Source: Anaerolineales bacterium (GTDB taxonomy: Bacteria; Chloroflexota; Anaerolineae; Promineifilales; Promineifilaceae). Taken from it: a DNA stretch of 6,586 nucleotides. The notes beneath the pieces are model-generated. The model was not told the origin of the DNA. It was given only the letters and a program-made list of their open reading frames with translations, and did not search any database. Shown piece after piece: positions 5,418-6,586 of this stretch (positions are counted from its first letter, which is position 1; the number at the start of each line of letters is the position of its first letter). The stretch spans positions 23,193 to 29,778 of the forward strand of contig JAGQGA010000006.1 in assembly GCA_020432595.1 (NCBI GenBank). Reading direction: 5' to 3'. A program made the translations under genes and the position numbers.

Positions 5418-5476
5418 GTGGGGAGAAGGGAGTGGGCAGTGTTCAGTACCCCACTCCCTTCTCCCCACTCCCTTCA
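5418..5476. repeat. Inverted heptamer array between the oxidoreductase gene and aroC
   Basis: Perfect 19-bp arms (5418-5436 and 5450-5468) flank a 13-base loop. The left half is four 7-mers of the form GNNNNNA (GTGGGGA, GAAGGGA, GTGGGCA, GTGTTCA; 5418-5445), then GTA. The right half is four 7-mers (CCCCACT, CCCTTCT, CCCCACT, CCCTTCA; 5449-5476), that is, a tandem 14-mer with one mismatch. The layout (four heptamers, short centre, four heptamers) matches the element at 3944-4010, although the sequences are unrelated. The purine-rich half would form a very stable RNA hairpin that lacks a U-tract. Confidence 0.88.
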
Positions 5477-5486
5477 GCCAAACCAC

Positions 5487-6586
5487 ATGGAACTTCTCGG
5501 TGGCCCCCTCTTCGCCGTAGCCGGTGCGGGTGAATCGCACGGCCCGGCGGTGACAACGATTATTTTTGGCACGCCGCCCGGCTTAAAAGTGTCGCGGCAG
5601 CAGGTGCAGGCGTATTTGGACAGACGGCGGCCGGGCAGCAACCGCCACGGTACGCCGCGCAACGAAAAAGATAAGGTGGTTTTTCTCTCTGGTCTGTACC
5701 AAGACAACCACGACGCGCTGGCAGCAGGGCCGGAGATTCGCGTCTCGGTGGAAGGGAGCGACTTTGCGACAACCGGATATGAAGAGGGATACACCACCGG
5801 CGAACCCATTAGCGCGATAGTCCTTTCTACCAGCAATAAATCGGCGCATTACCAGCAGTTTATGGGTGCCACGGGCGAAGTGCGCCCCGGCCACACCGAT
5901 TTGGTGAAGTTCCACCAGTCGCAGGGGTTTGTGGACGTGCGCGGCGGTGGTCGCTCCAGCTACCGCTCCACCATTTCTGACGTGATTGGCGGCTCGGTAG
6001 CGCGGCTGTTTTTGCAGCAAACGTTTGGCACGGTCATTTTTTCGGCCATTACGCAGGTGGGGCCGTTGAAGACGGAGCAAACGTTAAGCCGCTATTTTGC
6101 CCATCTGCTGGCGGAGACCGGGGGGCAGCGGGTGAGTGAGGAGAACTTAACGGCCGTTTCCCATCGCCTCACCACCGCCGAAATCCACACCCTTGACGCC
6201 GAATTTGCCGAAGAAGCAGGAGAGTTAATCAAACAAACGCGCATCGAAGGGGATTCGCTGGGGGCAATGGTAGAAGTGGTGGCCATCAACGTGCCGGCTC
6301 TGGTGGGCGACCCGCTCTACCAAAGCTTGAAGGTACGGCTGATGGGGACGCTGGGCGGGCTAAATGCAGTGCAGTCGTGTGAGGTGGGGGATGGAACGGC
6401 CGTTATTGCCCGGCGCGGCAGCGACAACAACGACCCCATCCGCACCGGCGGCTACCAAAGCAACAGCCACGGCGGGCTAATTGGCGGCATCACCACCGGA
6501 ATGCCGCTGGTTTGTCGCGTGGGCTTCAAGCCCACTTCCACCATTGTCAAGCCGCAGCAGTCGGTGCGGAAAAATCTGGAAGAGAT
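5487..6586 (+). CDS. aroC: Chorismate synthase (3' end beyond window)
   Basis: The first 366 codons are present. The enzyme converts 5-enolpyruvylshikimate-3-phosphate to chorismate using reduced FMN, the last shikimate step. Motifs: GESHG (15-19, catalytic H18), DRRRPG (45-50), VRPGHTD (132-138, catalytic H136), RGGGRSS (152-158), EGDSLGA, GDGTAVIARRGSDNND, GYQSNSHGGLIGGI and FKPTST. The N-terminus 'MELLGGPLFAVAGAGESHG' is unlike the usual 'G..F.vttfGESHG'. Compared with E. coli AroC from memory there are about 28 extra residues between LSG (67-69) and TTGEPI (103-108), and a longer segment before EGDSLGA. The C-terminal part with the conserved RHDPC-type motif is cut off. ATG 5487 has no visible Shine-Dalgarno; the heptamer array ends 10 bases upstream. 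Two AACGGCCGTT copies (6149, 6395) encode Thr-Ala-Val. Confidence 0.95.
   Translation, partial: MELLGGPLFAVAGAGESHGPAVTTIIFGTPPGLKVSRQQVQAYLDRRRPGSNRHGTPRNEKDKVVFLSGLYQDNHDALAAGPEIRVSVEGSDFATTGYEEGYTTGEPISAIVLSTSNKSAHYQQFMGATGEVRPGHTDLVKFHQSQGFVDVRGGGRSSYRSTISDVIGGSVARLFLQQTFGTVIFSAITQVGPLKTEQTLSRYFAHLLAETGGQRVSEENLTAVSHRLTTAEIHTLDAEFAEEAGELIKQTRIEGDSLGAMVEVVAINVPALVGDPLYQSLKVRLMGTLGGLNAVQSCEVGDGTAVIARRGSDNNDPIRTGGYQSNSHGGLIGGITTGMPLVCRVGFKPTSTIVKPQQSVRKNLEE

Larger units (their letters stand above)
703..6404. repeat. Dispersed iterated palindrome AACGGCCGTT (11 exact copies)
   Basis: Exact copies start at 703, 1484, 1664, 1963, 2362, 2682, 3750, 4864, 5209, 6149 and 6395. Degenerate copies are at 854 (AACGGCCGTA) and 2578 (AACGGCCGCG). 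Ten exact copies lie in five different genes, on both strands and in three codon phases: Asn-Gly-Arg (four), Thr-Ala-Val (five) and the Arg-Pro phase (one, at 2362). One copy is intergenic. A random 10-mer is expected about 0.006 times in this length. Of about 17 CGGCCG hexamers I counted, 11 sit in this extended context. This points to selection or copying at the DNA level, as for cyanobacterial HIP1 (GCGATCGC). Confidence 0.9.

Noticed and set aside
3944..5476. CRISPR array or attachment sites in the period-7 repeats
   Set aside because: The units are seven bases with no spacers, no cas genes are present, and no integrase or tRNA gene is nearby.
5583..6080. 165-codon - strand frame inside aroC
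   Set aside because: It lies wholly opposite conserved chorismate synthase motifs; no independent evidence of coding.

Overview
The window reads as chromosomal DNA from a bacterium with GC-rich, tightly packed metabolic genes. A member of the Chloroflexota (Anaerolineae-like) is my best guess. It rests on an LLM-class (F420-type) oxidoreductase, a divergent chorismate synthase, genes with weak or absent Shine-Dalgarno sites, and many intergenic inverted repeats. The taxonomy is inference and no search was run.

Layout. Positions 1-66 hold the last 21 codons of an unidentified + strand gene, followed by a bidirectional terminator hairpin (77-113). Facing it on the - strand is a visibly AT-richer two-gene cassette, DUF4258 then DUF2283 (620-136), which looks like a toxin-antitoxin module. 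Three more - strand genes follow when read from the right: an IclR-family regulator (2840-2073), a HAD-superfamily phosphatase (1990-1232) and a small FMN-binding split-barrel protein (1176-715). On the + strand are a short homoserine dehydrogenase without an ACT domain (2901-3944), a hotdog-fold thioesterase related to betainyl-CoA thioesterases (4019-4504), an LLM-class oxidoreductase (4546-5409) and the first 366 codons of chorismate synthase aroC (5487 to the window end). No gene-free stretch exceeds about 100 bases, and I found no RNA genes, CRISPR array or insertion sequence.

How the genes work together. The IclR and homoserine dehydrogenase genes are divergent. Their promoters are predicted to overlap face to face, and each perfect TTGACA box overlaps the other gene's start codon, so the regulator probably controls both itself and hom. 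The four + strand genes have gaps of 74, 41 and 77 bases and may form one transcription unit from the hom promoter. That unit would join homoserine synthesis (Thr/Met branch) with the last shikimate-pathway step, plus two enzymes of unknown substrate.

The most striking signals are in the DNA rather than in the genes. (1) The palindrome AACGGCCGTT occurs 11 times exactly, in all three codon phases and once outside genes, like the cyanobacterial HIP1 repeat but with a different word. (2) The gaps at 1991-2072, 3945-4018, 4505-4545 and 5410-5486 each hold a long perfect inverted repeat of unrelated sequence. Two of these are built from four heptamers on each side of a short centre.
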